Below, one piece after another: positions 35,792-44,769 of a DNA stretch of 64,000 nucleotides (its first letter is position 1; each line of letters begins with the position of its first letter). Origin of the DNA: Paenibacillus riograndensis SBR5 (GTDB taxonomy: Bacteria > Bacillota > Bacilli > Paenibacillales > Paenibacillaceae). The position numbers and the translations under genes are program-made. The notes under the pieces were generated by a model that saw nothing but the letters and a program-made list of their open reading frames with translations, did not search any database and was not told where the DNA came from. Location: assembly GCF_000981585.1 (NCBI RefSeq), contig NZ_LN831776.1, positions 6,679,187 through 6,743,186 on the forward strand, in the 5' to 3' direction.

Positions 35792-37264
35792 ATGAATAAA
35801 TCAGCGCTAAGCGCTCTTCTTGGATTAACTGTGCTCGTGGCAGGCTGCAGTACGATGAAAACCCCCAGCGATTTGCTTATGGCCCCGTCTCAGGGAAGCG
35901 CGGATGGAACGATAACAAGTATTGTTCAGCCTTATCTGCCTGCGGGCGCCCACCTGACAGTGCCTGTACAATCGGAGTCCAGCAGCGCCATCCAATTGCA
36001 GGATCTCGATAAGGATGGGCAGGAGGAAATTCTGGCCTTCTACAAAACAGATAAAACCGGCTATGAAATTAACGCGCTTGTACTGTCCAAAACCGGCGGT
36101 GAATGGAAAAAGCTGATCAACATTACTGGAGTCGGCAGTGAGCTGGACTACGTAAAGTATGCTGATGTCACCGGGGACGGAGCAGCGGATGTGCTGCTGG
36201 GATTCAGCGGCGGTGAAGGCCTGGGCAGGGAGCTGTCAGTATATAGCCTCAGCGGCGGCCAGTTATCGGAGATTCTGAAGCAGCCTTATGATTATCTGGC
36301 GGTCGGGGATATGACGGACGAAGGAAAAACAGACATCGCCTTAATTCATTCAACAGTCGATGGGGATAATCAGCCTGAGTCCCACCTCCAGCTGCTGAGG
36401 CTTCAAGGCGGCAAGATGCAGAGCTTATCCGACCAGAACATTAGCGGCATGGTCATCCAAGCGATGTATGCCAAGGCAGCACCCGCGAAAAGCGCACTGA
36501 TTATCGATGCAGCCATTGGCGCGCATTCCTCCTATACCTCACTGCTGACTTGGGCTAATGGTTCTTTTACTGATATACTTGCATCAGATGATTATCAGCA
36601 TCCGGCGCTGGCAGACAGCAAGAATCTTGTGCTGAAGCCACTTGCCCCTGAGCCGGGCGGCTTGCTGGGCGAACACAGCATGGCCATTAAGGACTATCCG
36701 CTGTACAGCGAGGACGTGAACGGAGACGGAATCGTTGAGATCGGCTTTCTTGTTCCTCCTGCCGGTGCAGAGAGCTTCGCGCCGCTGGCTACCCCTTTTA
36801 TCACGAAATATTATCAATGGGACGGCCAGACAGGACTGAAGCTGGTGCAGGAGCAGTTCGACCGGTGGGGATTCAATTTCCATATCCCGGCGTCCTGGAC
36901 CGGTAAATACCTGCTGGATCTGACGGGAAATGAATCCCCTGCTCCATGGGAGCATATAAGCTTCAGCTACAAGGATGCAAATTCTGGTGAAAAGGCCCAG
37001 CTGCTTGAACTGCGCCTGCTGGCGAAGAAGGATTGGCAGACGGCTGAAGCGCAGCTGATTGCCGCCAAGGCTTCCTACAAGCTGCTCTACGAATTACAGA
37101 ATACAAGTGATGAAACGGCGCCGACAGTGTTCGTTGCCGTGCTGCCCTCCGCAAATGCCGGCAGAAAGCTCACGAGACCCGCAGCCCAGGAGTATGAGCA
37201 GCTAAAGCTGACGCTGGAAGAAGTCCGGCAGTTAGCCGGAACGCCACAGAAGCCCCGGCCATAA
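35792..37264 (+). CDS. FG-GAP/VCBS-type lipoprotein
   Basis: 490 residues with a lipoprotein signal peptide and lipobox VLVAGC (Cys19), so it is anchored outside the membrane. It contains several calcium-binding-like loops typical of beta-propeller repeats: DLDKDGQEEI, DVTGDGAADV and DVNGDGIVEI. AAAGGAG lies upstream of the ATG. It ends 15 bp before a PhoP-type response regulator and is probably its operon partner. A role as an accessory envelope sensor for the following two-component system is plausible by context. No enzymatic motif is seen. Confidence 0.75.
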   Translation: MNKSALSALLGLTVLVAGCSTMKTPSDLLMAPSQGSADGTITSIVQPYLPAGAHLTVPVQSESSSAIQLQDLDKDGQEEILAFYKTDKTGYEINALVLSKTGGEWKKLINITGVGSELDYVKYADVTGDGAADVLLGFSGGEGLGRELSVYSLSGGQLSEILKQPYDYLAVGDMTDEGKTDIALIHSTVDGDNQPESHLQLLRLQGGKMQSLSDQNISGMVIQAMYAKAAPAKSALIIDAAIGAHSSYTSLLTWANGSFTDILASDDYQHPALADSKNLVLKPLAPEPGGLLGEHSMAIKDYPLYSEDVNGDGIVEIGFLVPPAGAESFAPLATPFITKYYQWDGQTGLKLVQEQFDRWGFNFHIPASWTGKYLLDLTGNESPAPWEHISFSYKDANSGEKAQLLELRLLAKKDWQTAEAQLIAAKASYKLLYELQNTSDETAPTVFVAVLPSANAGRKLTRPAAQEYEQLKLTLEEVRQLAGTPQKPRP

Positions 37265-37279
37265 CAAGGAGTTGGAATC

Positions 37280-37975
37280 ATGAAGGTGCTGATACTGGAA
37301 GATGAAAAGCCCATACGCGATCTGCTGTCCATAAATCTGAAGCGTGCAGGCTTTGACGTTGTCGAAGCCGCCACGGGAGAAAGTGCCCTGGCTATTGCCG
37401 GGAAGGATAGGGATTTCGATATTGCAATTATAGACCTGATGCTTCCCGGGATCAGCGGCTTCCAGGTGTGCGGTGAACTGCGCAGACAGTACCCCCGGCT
37501 TGGCATCATCATGCTGACTGCCAAAAGTCAGGAGGTCGACAAAGTCATGGGACTGGAAGCCGGAGCAGATGATTACGTCGTGAAGCCGTTCAGTCCGGTG
37601 GAACTCACAGCGAGGGTTAGAGCACTGTACCGCCGGATGTACCCGGAGGAGGCTCCCCCGCCGCAGAACAGCATCCAGTTAGCCCCGTTCACACTCCTGC
37701 TGGATGAACGCAAATTATTGAAGAACACCATTGATGTCCCCCTCACGCCCACTGAATACTCTATTGTGAAGCTGCTCATGGAGCAGCCTGGCAAAGCGGT
37801 TAGCCGTGATGACATACTGACCTCCGTCTGGGGTCAGTATTTTATGGGTGAGCTTAAGATTGTAGACGTCAATGTCAGCCGGATCCGGCAAAAAATCGGA
37901 CAGGAATCTTCCGGCCCCCAATACCTCGAAACGGTGTGGGGATTCGGCTATTTATGGAGGGTGCACTCGTGCTGA
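37280..37975 (+). CDS. OmpR/PhoP-family response regulator
   Basis: 231 residues: receiver domain with Asp52 (IIDLMLP), Lys in VVKPF, and a C-terminal winged-helix DNA-binding domain (PLTPTEYSIVKLLMEQPGKAVSRDDIL...VDVNVSRIRQKI). It shares its end with the kinase start (GTGCTGA overlap) and follows the lipoprotein by 15 bp, giving a three-gene signalling operon. Target genes are unknown; nothing adjacent on the same strand looks like an obvious target. Confidence 0.9.
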   Translation: MKVLILEDEKPIRDLLSINLKRAGFDVVEAATGESALAIAGKDRDFDIAIIDLMLPGISGFQVCGELRRQYPRLGIIMLTAKSQEVDKVMGLEAGADDYVVKPFSPVELTARVRALYRRMYPEEAPPPQNSIQLAPFTLLLDERKLLKNTIDVPLTPTEYSIVKLLMEQPGKAVSRDDILTSVWGQYFMGELKIVDVNVSRIRQKIGQESSGPQYLETVWGFGYLWRVHSC

Positions 37976-39366
37976 AGGGAATCAGAGCCCGGCTCATTGT
38001 CTATGTTACCCTTGTTCTGCTCCTGATTGTCCTGCTGCTGGAGGGGGTGTTTATTGCAGCTGTCCATTACTACTATCTGGGCAGCGCCATGGAGACACTG
38101 ACATCGCGGGCCACGACCTCTGCTACCTTTTTTAATAAATATCTGGAGGGCTACTCCATCAATGAACGGGCCAGATATATACTGGAGAACCTCTCCCCTG
38201 ACGAGAGCAGCAAGGTGGAAGTGCTGAGCCCGGAGGGAAAAGTAATTATCAACTCCTTCGGCTTCGCAAGCTCTGAGCGGATTGATACTCCCGATGTCAA
38301 AGCGGCTCTGGCCAGCGGCAAAGGGACTTACCAGAGCCTTACACCCGGTAAAGAGGAACGGATTCTGGCTGTATCCATTGCCTTAAAAGAATCCGGGACA
38401 AGTATTGGCGTACTGCGCTATTCGGTCTCCGCCGAACCATTATACAGCGTGATTGTAAAAATCCTCATTAACGCCGCCTGGGTGGGACTGCTGGTCATTG
38501 CCTTCGGGTTCCTGCTGAGTGTTATTATCGCCAAACGGATTGTAGAGCCGATCCAGCAGCTTACCGGTGTCGCCAAAGAAATGGCTACAGGGAATTTTGC
38601 CGTCAGGGCAAAGAAGCGGCACGACGATGAAGTCGGCACCCTGGCCGTCACGCTAAATTACATGGCAGAGGAAATGGTCAAAAGTGAAAAAATCAAATAC
38701 GACTTCATCTCCTCAGTCACGCATGAGCTGCGCACTCCGCTTACCTCCATCAAAGGCTGGGGCGAAACGCTGCTTGTGGGTGATTTGTCGGATACAGAAG
38801 AGACATTGATGGGGCTTGAGGTCATGACCGGCGAAACGGACCGCCTGATTGGACTAGTGGAGGACCTGCTCGATTTCTCCAAATTCCAGGCCGGTGAGCT
38901 GACGCTTGAGCTGGAACCTTATGATCTGCGGGGGCTGCTTGAGGATTTGCTGCTGCAGTTCAGATACCGGGGGTCCACCAAGCAGATCCGCCTGTATGCC
39001 GATATCCCGGATGAGCCGCTGCCTGTAGACGGGGATTTCAACCGCTTGAAGCAGGTTTTTGTCAATCTGCTGGACAACGCCTTCAAGTTCACCCCGGCCC
39101 AGGGGGAGATCAGGCTCTCGGCAGTGTCAGGCGATACCCTAATAAGCATTACCGTTGCGGATAACGGTGAAGGCATTGAAGAAAGCGATCTGGAGAAGCT
39201 GGGCACCAAATTTTTCAAAGGCAAGTCCCGGCAATCCGGCAGCGGCCTTGGCCTTGCCATCTGCAAAGAAATTATCGAGATGCATGGCGGGAGACTGCGG
39301 ATCGAGAGCGAATTCACCAAAGGCACTTCAGTCATTGTAGAGCTGCCGCGTTACCGGATGCAGTAG
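37969..39366 (+). CDS. PhoR-like membrane histidine kinase
   Basis: 465 residues from the GTG at 37969, which has GGAGGG 7 nt upstream; longer in-frame starts lie inside the regulator gene. Layout: membrane segment ~9-35, extracytoplasmic sensor domain of about 115 residues, second segment ~165-190, HAMP (AKRIVEPIQQLTG), HisKA with His252 (SVTHELRTPLTS), and HATPase (NLLDNAFKFT, DNGEGI, GSGLGLAICKEII). Ordinary periplasmic-type sensing architecture, unlike the two Bce-type kinases in the window. Confidence 0.9.
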   Translation: MLKGIRARLIVYVTLVLLLIVLLLEGVFIAAVHYYYLGSAMETLTSRATTSATFFNKYLEGYSINERARYILENLSPDESSKVEVLSPEGKVIINSFGFASSERIDTPDVKAALASGKGTYQSLTPGKEERILAVSIALKESGTSIGVLRYSVSAEPLYSVIVKILINAAWVGLLVIAFGFLLSVIIAKRIVEPIQQLTGVAKEMATGNFAVRAKKRHDDEVGTLAVTLNYMAEEMVKSEKIKYDFISSVTHELRTPLTSIKGWGETLLVGDLSDTEETLMGLEVMTGETDRLIGLVEDLLDFSKFQAGELTLELEPYDLRGLLEDLLLQFRYRGSTKQIRLYADIPDEPLPVDGDFNRLKQVFVNLLDNAFKFTPAQGEIRLSAVSGDTLISITVADNGEGIEESDLEKLGTKFFKGKSRQSGSGLGLAICKEIIEMHGGRLRIESEFTKGTSVIVELPRYRMQ

Positions 39367-39417
39367 ATATCCGGTGCGCGGGCAGCTCTTTTCGCTCTCG
39401 AACGGTCAGAACTCGCA

Positions 39418-39612
39418 TTCTATTGCATTCTCTGCAGCAGAATAACCCATAAATCAGTCGAAAAGCTCCATCTATTGCACTCTGTACATTAGAATTCCCT
39501 GGAAAAGCCGTTTTGGACGCTATATCCAAAAATCTATTGCACAAACTACAGCAGAAGGCGATTCACACGCAGAACCATATAAATTCTATTGCATGAAGTG
39601 CAGTCATACAAA
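39418..39612. repeat. Four-palindrome intergenic array, copy 1
   Basis: Four TTGCA-N5-T(A/G)CA units begin at 39423, 39475, 39537 and 39589 (spacing 52, 62, 52). Each is embedded in a CTATTGCA...CAGCAGAA-like context. The inter-unit text matches the corresponding parts of array 2 (for example CATAAATCAGTCGAAAAG after unit 1, AGAATTCC after unit 2, GCGATT after unit 3, ATCATACA-like after unit 4). It lies in the 404-bp gap between the converging kinase and siderophore-permease genes; nothing codes here. Confidence 0.85.
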
Positions 39613-39694
39613 AAATCCACTATGATAATCCCACATGAAGACCACCGATTTCAAGGTCAACGACTTATCCCCAACTTTATACACATCTTATCCA

Positions 39695-39746
39695 CAAAAA
39701 AGGCGCTACCCCAAAGTCATCCTAACCAGACTTAAGGATAGCGCCT
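39695..39746 (-). terminator. Terminator of the siderophore-uptake operon
   Basis: On the minus strand AGGCGCTA pairs with TAGCGCCT, with an inner ATCCT/AGGAT stem, followed by six T residues, 25 bp after the permease stop. Confidence 0.8.
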
Positions 39747-39770
39747 GAATTAGATTCAAACACCGTGCAT

Positions 39771-41840
39771 TTACGCCCCGCGCACAAGCGCGCGGTACAT
39801 CAGAAACAGGAAATATGGCGCGCCCAGCAGCATAATGATCAGGCCTGACGGAATTTCTGTAGGCGCTATGACCGTTCTTCCGACCGTGTCGGCAATAATA
39901 AGCAGCAAGCCGCCAAGCAGCCCCGACAAGATAATGGAGCGTCTTGTGTGGTGCCCGATCATCATCCGCACCGCATGCGGTGCCATGAGCCCGAGAAAAC
40001 CAATCGTCCCGACACTTGCAACCGCCCCGGCCGCAAGCAAAACACCGATAATCATCGCCCATAACCTCGTTCCGCGGACCGGCAGGCCAAAACCTGTTGA
40101 GCTTTCGTCGCCAAACGCCAGCAAATCAAATCTTCTGCCCAAATAGTAGGCCACAGGGAGAAGCACCAGCAAAAACGCAAACAGGCTGTAAAATTGCTCC
40201 CAGCTCCGCCCATACGTCGAACCTGTCAGCCAAATAAATGCCGTGCTGCTCCAGAGACTGGCTTTGACGATCATGGCCTGGATGCCTGCCGAGCCGATTG
40301 CCGAAACGGCGATTCCGAGCAGGATCAGCACAGACGGATTCAAAGCCCTGCGCCAGGCCAGCGTAAATACAAAAGCCGCCGCGATAACTCCACCCGCAAT
40401 GGCGGCTGCCGGAAGGGCAAATACCGGCAATCCCGGCCACACGACCAGCAGGGTCAGCGCTCCAAACCCGGCACCTGAGGTCACGCCGATAATAGAGGCA
40501 TCCGCAAGCGGATTTCGCACGGCGCTTTGAATCAGCACACCGCTGACGGCCAGCGCAATACCGCCGCAAGCGGCCACAAGCGTGCGCGGAAGCCGTAAAT
40601 TCAGCAGGACCGAATACGCTTGATCTCCCCTGCCGACCAGACTCTCCAAGAGATCGGATACCGGGATTCTTGTTCCCCCAAGCGACATGCTTACAAGAAT
40701 GACCCCAATCAGGAGAACGGTCATGAATATCGCTGTCGGAGCAAAACGCATACGCAGTGCAGCCCCTCCTATATTCATCGAGGACTGCCCTCCACCCGAA
40801 CCGGATATATTCTTCATCTTGGTGAGCACAAGCCAGATCAGCCAAGGGGCTCCAATAATCGCCATCACTGCCCCGACAGGCATTTCCCCCAGATTGCTCC
40901 GCACCATACGGGCAAGTGTATCTGCCGCAGTGATGAGCAATGCTCCCCACAGCGCACTCGCGGGAAGGAGCAGACGATGCTTGCGGATCCCGCTAAGCCG
41001 GACCAGATGGGGGGCCACCAGACCTACAAAGCCAATGGGGCCAACCACACTGACCACAATCGCAGCCATTAGCACCGATATGCCGAGGCCCACCGCCCGG
41101 GTTAAGCCTACACGCTGCCCAAGAGAGCGGGCGGTGGACTCATCCAGCTCCAGTGCATCAAACTGCCTGCCTCCAAGCAGCGAAATTCCCAGCAGGACTA
41201 CAACAAAAGGCCAGGCGTATTGAACACCGCTCCAGTCCAGTTGAATCAAAGAGCCTGAACCCCACAAAAACAGATTTTGTGTTTCAGTCTGGAAAAAAAT
41301 ATGCAGGGCCGAAGTGAATGCTCCAAGCACCATCGATACGATCATGCCGGATAAAGCCAGGCGGACAGGCGTAGCCTTCCGTCCTCCGCCCAGGACATAG
41401 GCGGCTAGTGCCGCCAGCAATCCCCCGGCAGCTGCCAGCAGCAAAGGATACTGCTGCTGCATAGCCGGAAAAGCGACCATCCCCAGAACAACCATAAAGT
41501 AAGCCCCGGCATTGATCCCCAGCGTATCTGAGGAAGCGAGCGGGTTTTTCGTTATCGTCTGCAATACGGCGCCTGCCGCAGCAAGTGCGGCTCCGGCCAA
41601 AATGCCAATCACTGTCCGCGGCATCCGGATATCCCAGAGCAGATTATGCTCCATCACATCCTGACGGTGTAAAAGTCCGTTCCATACCGCAGCAGCCGGA
41701 ATTTTGGCTTCCCCGAAACAGAGGCTTAGCAGGGATACAACGAAAAGGGCGGCCAGGCCGCCCCCAAATATTCCTATCAGCCGCCAGGTCATCCCGGGTG
41801 AGGTTTCTTTGCCCGTGTTGGTATTCATATAGGTGCTCAT
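39771..41840 (-). CDS. Fused FecCD/FhuB-type ferric-siderophore permease
   Basis: 689 residues made of two tandem FecCD permease halves, each of about ten membrane segments. The halves are recognisable by repeated RMPRTVIG/RLPRTLVA, GSAGIQA and VGTIGFLGLMAPHAVR / VGPIGFVGLVAPHLVR motifs; the latter is the ATPase coupling loop. It overlaps the binding-protein gene by 4 bp (ATGA). No cognate ATPase is encoded here, so it presumably shares an iron-siderophore ATPase encoded elsewhere, as is common in Bacilli. Iron control comes from the Fur boxes upstream of the operon. Confidence 0.9.
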   Translation of the reverse strand: MSTYMNTNTGKETSPGMTWRLIGIFGGGLAALFVVSLLSLCFGEAKIPAAAVWNGLLHRQDVMEHNLLWDIRMPRTVIGILAGAALAAAGAVLQTITKNPLASSDTLGINAGAYFMVVLGMVAFPAMQQQYPLLLAAAGGLLAALAAYVLGGGRKATPVRLALSGMIVSMVLGAFTSALHIFFQTETQNLFLWGSGSLIQLDWSGVQYAWPFVVVLLGISLLGGRQFDALELDESTARSLGQRVGLTRAVGLGISVLMAAIVVSVVGPIGFVGLVAPHLVRLSGIRKHRLLLPASALWGALLITAADTLARMVRSNLGEMPVGAVMAIIGAPWLIWLVLTKMKNISGSGGGQSSMNIGGAALRMRFAPTAIFMTVLLIGVILVSMSLGGTRIPVSDLLESLVGRGDQAYSVLLNLRLPRTLVAACGGIALAVSGVLIQSAVRNPLADASIIGVTSGAGFGALTLLVVWPGLPVFALPAAAIAGGVIAAAFVFTLAWRRALNPSVLILLGIAVSAIGSAGIQAMIVKASLWSSTAFIWLTGSTYGRSWEQFYSLFAFLLVLLPVAYYLGRRFDLLAFGDESSTGFGLPVRGTRLWAMIIGVLLAAGAVASVGTIGFLGLMAPHAVRMMIGHHTRRSIILSGLLGGLLLIIADTVGRTVIAPTEIPSGLIIMLLGAPYFLFLMYRALVRGA

Positions 41841-42874
41841 TTCGTTAACGTATTTACAACTTCATCAACGAGGACTTTGGAGGAAACCGGACCGCCAAAT
41901 ACCCACGTTGTGCTGGCCAATCCGAAGGTACGTTTCTCTTTTACAAAGTTAAGGCCATTCCAGACAGAATTGTCCTTTAGTTCCTTTGAGAAAATATCAT
42001 CATCCTTTTGGACGATATAGAGCAGATTCGTGTCCTTAACTGCAGGCAGCGCTTCAACTGTGGAGGTCGTGAATCCGTACATCTCGAATTTCTCCGGCTT
42101 CCAGTCGTTCTTCAGGCCAATCCGGTCCAGCGTTTGTACGGCCAGCGAGTTGTCCGTAAAAAGACGCATGGTCGCTGCATTCTGATAGCTGTATGCCTGT
42201 GTCAGCACATAATTCAGGCCTTCCTTGCCTGCTGCAGCCAGCTTCGTCTTCGCATCCGCATAATGTGCATCCAGATCAGCAAGAACCTTGTCCCCCTCAG
42301 CTGTTTTGCCGACAGCAGCAGCAATGGTTTTGAAGATATTTTCCATCTCCGTATATTGGTCGCCTTGTCCCTCAGGCGGATACAGGCCCAAAATCAGTGT
42401 TGGCGCAATCGCCTTCAATTGATCATAAATCGCTTCATGGTTGTCGGTGTTGGCAATAATCAGATCCGGCTTCAAGGAGGCTATCGTCTCCAGATTCGGC
42501 TCAGAGCGGGTTCCCACATCCGTCACGCCTGCATCGAGTGGTGCTTCAGACGTTACATACAGCTTATAGTTTTCGTTGTCTGCATTACCCACCGGCTGCA
42601 CACCAAGCGCAATAACATCTTCTGTAAAAGTCCACTCCAGGACTACGACCTTTTGCGCGGGCTTGTCCAGCTTTACCTCGCCTTTAGCGTCTTTTAATAC
42701 AATAGGGCCAGCTGCGGTTGCACTGCCCTCGTTCGTAGCGTCTGCATTTGGAGCGGCTGCATTGTTAGTTGCGCCTCCATCCGCTGCTGAACGATTTGCG
42801 TTGTTAGATCCACAGCCTGCTGCAACCAATACGACAATGATAAGCATTATTACGCTCAATAACCTTTTGTTCAC
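41837..42874 (-). CDS. Ferric-siderophore substrate-binding lipoprotein
   Basis: 346 residues from the GTG at 42874 (AGGGGG 9 nt upstream); the longer frame starts inside the Fur box and is not used. Signal peptide and lipobox VLVAAGC (Cys21), an Ala/Asn-rich linker, then a periplasmic-binding fold of the FecB/TroA type (VVVLEWTFTEDVIALGVQPVG..., SLKPDLIIAN). Captures the iron complex outside the cell for the fused permease encoded next. Iron limitation should induce it through the two Fur boxes. Confidence 0.9.
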   Translation of the reverse strand: MNKRLLSVIMLIIVVLVAAGCGSNNANRSAADGGATNNAAAPNADATNEGSATAAGPIVLKDAKGEVKLDKPAQKVVVLEWTFTEDVIALGVQPVGNADNENYKLYVTSEAPLDAGVTDVGTRSEPNLETIASLKPDLIIANTDNHEAIYDQLKAIAPTLILGLYPPEGQGDQYTEMENIFKTIAAAVGKTAEGDKVLADLDAHYADAKTKLAAAGKEGLNYVLTQAYSYQNAATMRLFTDNSLAVQTLDRIGLKNDWKPEKFEMYGFTTSTVEALPAVKDTNLLYIVQKDDDIFSKELKDNSVWNGLNFVKEKRTFGLASTTWVFGGPVSSKVLVDEVVNTLTK

Positions 42875-42914
42875 TCCGGATATCCCCCTATATGTATAAC
42901 ATTTAATTGCGTCC

Positions 42915-42956
42915 GTGATAATCGTTATCACTTCAGTGATAATGATTATCATTCAC
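42915..42956 (-). promoter_or_regulatory. Two Fur boxes upstream of the siderophore operon
   Basis: GATAATGATTATCATTCAC at 42938-42956 is an almost perfect Fur box, and the palindrome GTGATAATCGTTATCAC at 42915-42931 is a second. They lie between the promoter and the start codon, the standard place for iron-dependent repression. Confidence 0.92.
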
Positions 42957-42961
42957 TAGTT

Positions 42962-42990
42962 ATATTATATGGGATTCCGCTGAAAGTCAA
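42962..42990 (-). promoter_or_regulatory. Promoter of the siderophore operon
   Basis: Minus strand -35 TTGACT at 42985-42990, 17-bp spacer, -10 TAATAT at 42962-42967 (an overlapping TATAAT is 2 bp closer). The Fur boxes lie just downstream. Confidence 0.75.
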
Positions 42991-43011
42991 AGTTAAAATT
43001 AAAATTAAATA

Positions 43012-43051
43012 GCCCCGCCTTATATTCAATCTTCTGAATACAAGGCGGGGC
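43012..43051 (-). terminator. Terminator of the NlpC/P60 gene
   Basis: GCCCCGCCTT pairs with AAGGCGGGGC, with an inner TTCA/TGAA pairing, followed on the minus strand by a T-rich tail (TATTTAATTTT). Confidence 0.85.
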
Positions 43052-43094
43052 AATAATAATAGACACTGTTTGAAGTTTTCTGTCCCAGAGGACT

Positions 43095-43565
43095 TTATTC
43101 ACCGGCCATCTGACGATAGCTGGTATCGCTTACTACACGGCGGGCTGTAACATAACGGTCACGGTAATAGGAATCCGAGAGCTTGCTTATTCTTACGCCT
43201 TTGCTGCTTGAGGAATGTGCAAACTGGCCATCCCCGATATAAATGCCTGCATGGGAAACCCCGTTACCGAAAGTATTAAAAAAGACCAAATCCCCCAGCC
43301 GCAAGTCATCCTTGGACACCTCAGTGCCAGCCTTGGCTTGAGATCCTGTGGTACGCGGCAGATCACCTGCATTGAACTTCTCCATAATATATAAAATGAA
43401 GCCTGAACAATCAAAACCGGCTGCCGTCGTTCCTCCCCATACATAAGGAGTCCCCAATACCCCGTTCACTTCATTCTCAAGACTGATTTCACTTGCGTAT
43501 GTATTCGCTGGAATAGCTGTGAATAATAGCGCAGACCCTATCAACGACATAATGAACTTTTTCAG
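43095..43565 (-). CDS. Secreted NlpC/P60 (C40) cell-wall endopeptidase
   Basis: Cleaves peptidoglycan stem peptides outside the cell. Catalytic Cys in FDCSGF, His in SHAGIYIG and a third polar residue in FAHSSSSKG; the domain covers nearly the whole mature protein. An ATG at 43550 gives a signal peptide lacking positive charges and lies 24 nt from the only ribosome binding site. A CTG at 43565, 9 nt after GGGAG, would give LKKFIMSLIGSALLF..., a proper signal peptide, so the rare CTG start is preferred here. The gene is preceded by a c-di-AMP riboswitch, a known arrangement for wall hydrolases in Firmicutes. Confidence 0.85.
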   Translation of the reverse strand: MKKFIMSLIGSALLFTAIPANTYASEISLENEVNGVLGTPYVWGGTTAAGFDCSGFILYIMEKFNAGDLPRTTGSQAKAGTEVSKDDLRLGDLVFFNTFGNGVSHAGIYIGDGQFAHSSSSKGVRISKLSDSYYRDRYVTARRVVSDTSYRQMAGE

Positions 43566-43573
43566 AACCCTTT

Positions 43574-43690
43574 GCTCCCTTCAATGCCTACGGAGTTAGC
43601 TGAGGGTTCGGTTAAAGGTTCCCTATATTCCTTTGCTTTCAAGAATAATTCACCCAAAAGTGGTTCCCCCGTTTTCAAAATGAAATTCGG
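43574..43690 (-). promoter_or_regulatory. ydaO-yuaA (c-di-AMP) riboswitch
   Basis: The minus strand carries the conserved core blocks in order: GGGGGAACC, TTTTGGGTGAAT, ATAGGGA, CCGAACCCTCAGCTAACTCC, GTAGGC and GAAGGGAG. This order is diagnostic of the ydaO class. It ends immediately before the start of the NlpC/P60 gene and includes its Shine-Dalgarno. The family senses c-di-AMP and usually turns genes off when it is bound; no separate terminator is visible, so translational control is possible. Confidence 0.92.
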
Positions 43691-43722
43691 CAACAATTCA
43701 TTAATTTTTTGTAACTATTTCT

Positions 43723-43752
43723 ATAGTATTTTATCTAGTATCACTCTGTCAA
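43723..43752 (-). promoter_or_regulatory. Promoter of the riboswitch/NlpC transcript
   Basis: Minus strand -35 TTGACA at 43747-43752, 18-bp spacer, -10 TACTAT at 43723-43728, about 45 bp upstream of the riboswitch core. Confidence 0.75.
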
Positions 43753-44029
43753 TCCTATTTCCTGTTTTATCGTTTTCATTGTAAAATAATACAAAAATAT
43801 ACCCAGTTTATAGTATAATCTCCGCCAATAGGGAGCCAGTAACCCGTTAAATGAACATGATTGATACTAATTTTATCTCTCCCTCTGTAAGTCTATATTA
43901 TATTTATAGTATAAAGGTTACATAAATGTTACTCTCCGCTTCCTTGCCGCCAAGCCGCAATATCCGCTCCAGCGGCTCGCCCCGCTCTTGCCTGCCGGTC
44001 CGGATGGTGGAAAAAGGCCGAACGAAACA
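43753..44029. other. Non-coding gap, nothing assigned
   Basis: AT-rich sequence between the NlpC promoter and the acetyltransferase terminator. TATAAT-like hexamers occur, but no reading frame with a ribosome binding site and no structured RNA was recognised. Confidence 0.5.
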
Positions 44030-44065
44030 AAGCACCGCAACCCGTTAGCCCGGATTGCAGTGCTT
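44030..44065 (-). terminator. Terminator after the acetyltransferase gene
   Basis: AAGCAC-(C)GCAA pairs with TTGC-(A)GTGCTT. T-rich stretches flank it on both strands, so it may act in both directions. Confidence 0.65.
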
Positions 44066-44140
44066 CATTTTTGAAGAGGACACGTTAAAATCACCAGCAT
44101 GGCACAATTTCAACTTTATTTTCCTAGTGAGATGTTAGAC

Positions 44141-44737
44141 TTATTCGCTTGGTCTTCTCCAGGGATTGTCAGAATATTTAATAGGTCTAATTACTTTGCA
44201 AGGAACTCCTGCAGCGATAGTATTTGGCGGAATGTCTTTTGTAACTACACTCCCTGCTCCAATAATACTATTTTCGCCAATGGTCACGCCTTGTGTAATC
44301 TTAACATCACCGCCAAGCCATACATTGTCCTGTATAATTATGGGGGCAGAATAGACCCCTTTCTCCGCTCTTTCAAAAGGATCTTCCGCATGATTTGCTG
44401 CGTATAGTCCCGCTCTGGGACCAATAAACACATTGTTGCCAATTTTTACTTCGTTGCAATCAAGAATGATCATGTCATGGTTAATATATACCTCATTCCC
44501 AATCGAAATATTAAAACCGAACTCACACCGGAAATCGGACTCAATATATACATTTTCCCCGACTTCTGCAAATAAGCCTTTTAGAATGGACATATCGTAT
44601 TCATCATTTGTATTTACTTTGTAATTGTACTTCCTGCAAGTAGATATTGCCTGTGTTCTAAGTGCAGAAATATCTTTGGCAGCATCATCATACATTTTTC
44701 CTGAATTTATCATCTGTTTGATTTCTGAAATATTCAT
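44141..44737 (-). CDS. Hexapeptide-repeat O-acetyltransferase (maltose/galactoside acetyltransferase family)
   Basis: 198 residues. An N-terminal helical region (SEIKQMINSGKMYDDAAKDI, the Mac domain) is followed by a left-handed beta-helix of hexapeptide repeats (IGNEVYINHDMIILDCNEVKIGNNVFIG...), the active-site AANHAEDPFER histidine and the closing IIGAGSVVTKDIPPNTIAAGVPCKVIR. It transfers acetyl from acetyl-CoA to a sugar or thiogalactoside-like acceptor in the cytoplasm. ATG with AGGAGG 4 nt upstream. The next gene downstream lies beyond the terminator, so it ends a transcript. Confidence 0.9.
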   Translation of the reverse strand: MNISEIKQMINSGKMYDDAAKDISALRTQAISTCRKYNYKVNTNDEYDMSILKGLFAEVGENVYIESDFRCEFGFNISIGNEVYINHDMIILDCNEVKIGNNVFIGPRAGLYAANHAEDPFERAEKGVYSAPIIIQDNVWLGGDVKITQGVTIGENSIIGAGSVVTKDIPPNTIAAGVPCKVIRPIKYSDNPWRRPSE

Positions 44738-44769
44738 ATGGCCTCCTGATCAAAATAAATTAGCAAAAC

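Noticed and set aside
39420..39611. CRISPR array interpretation of the palindrome repeats
   Set aside because: Units are too short and imperfect, only four per array, with alternating 52/62 spacing, and similar sequence between arrays in the 'spacers'; no cas genes.
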